A stretch of 15,085 bases of DNA, taken from Coriobacteriaceae bacterium (GTDB lineage: Bacteria; Actinomycetota; Coriobacteriia; Coriobacteriales; Coriobacteriaceae). The notes under the pieces were generated by a model. The model saw only the letters and a list, made by a program, of their open reading frames with translations, was not told the origin of the DNA and ran no database searches. Shown one piece after another: positions 14,892-15,085 of this stretch. How positions within the stretch are numbered: the stretch's first letter is position 1; each line of letters starts with the position of its first letter. The position numbers and the translations under genes are program-made. The stretch spans positions 1-15,085 of the forward strand of contig CABJBO010000005.1 in NCBI GenBank assembly GCA_902363875.1, read 5' to 3'.

Positions 14892-15016
14892 GGCCCGAGG
14901 GCGGCCTTCCTTTCCGGCGCGTCCTCGGACATGAAAGAACCTCCGCTGCGCACTTCGTGCGGCGGAGGTTCTTTCGTCCTGCGGAGTGCGCCGGAAAGGA
15001 AGGCCGCCCTCGGGCC
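14892..15016. repeat. Perfect 29-bp inverted repeat enclosing the ilvE terminator
   Basis: The 29 bases at 14892-14920 are the exact reverse complement of 14988-15016. The 67-bp interior contains the 14-bp terminator stem (14933-14975) flanked by two 12-bp spacers, both starting GTCCT. The whole 125-bp block is therefore a nested, near-symmetric structure that could fold as one long hairpin or extrude as a cruciform. No ORF or transposase lies inside. Confidence 0.9.
14933..14975 (+). terminator. Terminator of ilvE
   Basis: GAAAGAACCTCCGC (14933-14946) pairs perfectly with GCGGAGGTTCTTTC (14962-14975), with a further GCAC/GTGC in the loop. The right arm supplies the T-rich TTCTTTC. The stem is symmetrical enough to act in both directions. 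Confidence 0.8.
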
Positions 15017-15085
15017 TGCGTTACCTCGGCGCTGCCGTTACGGGCAATATAGATCTGAATTAAAGATGGCGCGGGGGGTTTTTTG
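15017..15085. other. Window end, no gene recognised
   Basis: 69 bases with no supported ORF. A small dyad TGCC/GGCA occurs around 15034-15051. The sequence ends in GGCGCGGGGGG followed by six T, which looks like the right half of a terminator, but no matching left arm is visible in the window. Confidence 0.3.

Overview
The window looks like a chromosomal segment of a high-GC anaerobic actinobacterium, most likely a Collinsella-type member of the Coriobacteriia. This rests on base composition, the overall look of the proteins, and strong GC-rich terminators ending in CTTTT; no marker gene in the window proves it. There are no tRNA or rRNA genes, CRISPR arrays, transposases or phage genes. Most of the content is ordinary housekeeping and accessory metabolism. 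The unusual material lies in the intergenic DNA and in one degenerate regulator.

Layout. 231-2078 (+) glmS, first enzyme of UDP-GlcNAc synthesis, with a leader holding two inverted repeats and followed by a strong terminator. 2190-2921 (-) an FCD-class GntR regulator, divergent from 3085-4119 (+), a YeiH/UPF0324 membrane transporter that it probably controls. 4120-4392 is a gene-free stretch with interlocking inverted repeats. 4393-5610 (+) is a regulator built like an NtrC-type protein but lacking the Walker A lysine and the GAFTGA loop. 5695-6270 (+) is an unrecognised single-pass membrane protein. 6334-6855 (-) is a small nitroreductase. 7150-7440 (+) is an unrecognised 96-residue protein behind a long AT-richer leader.

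7545-11848 is one regulated unit: a promoter carrying two identical 18-bp operator-like repeats, then a MarR regulator and two ABC exporter half-transporters that overlap or abut. The two ABC proteins have complementary defects: the first lacks the catalytic Glu and the switch His, and the second has an altered signature motif. This marks a heterodimeric exporter with one degenerate ATP site. Repression of the unit by the MarR protein, with relief by an exported compound, is the natural inference.

11957-12661 (-) is cysE (GTG start), convergent with the ABC operon and divergent from 12886-13533 (+), a DedA-family membrane protein. 13823-14875 (+) is ilvE, a branched-chain aminotransferase, with a possible leaderless 49-codon upstream ORF whose stop overlaps the ilvE start. 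Downstream of ilvE a 14-bp terminator stem sits inside a second, perfect 29-bp inverted repeat (14892-15016). The last 69 bases hold no gene that I can see.

Starts were moved downstream from the longest ORF wherever a Shine-Dalgarno sequence or a promoter inside the extension argued for it. All functional names come from motif recognition by eye; no database search was run.
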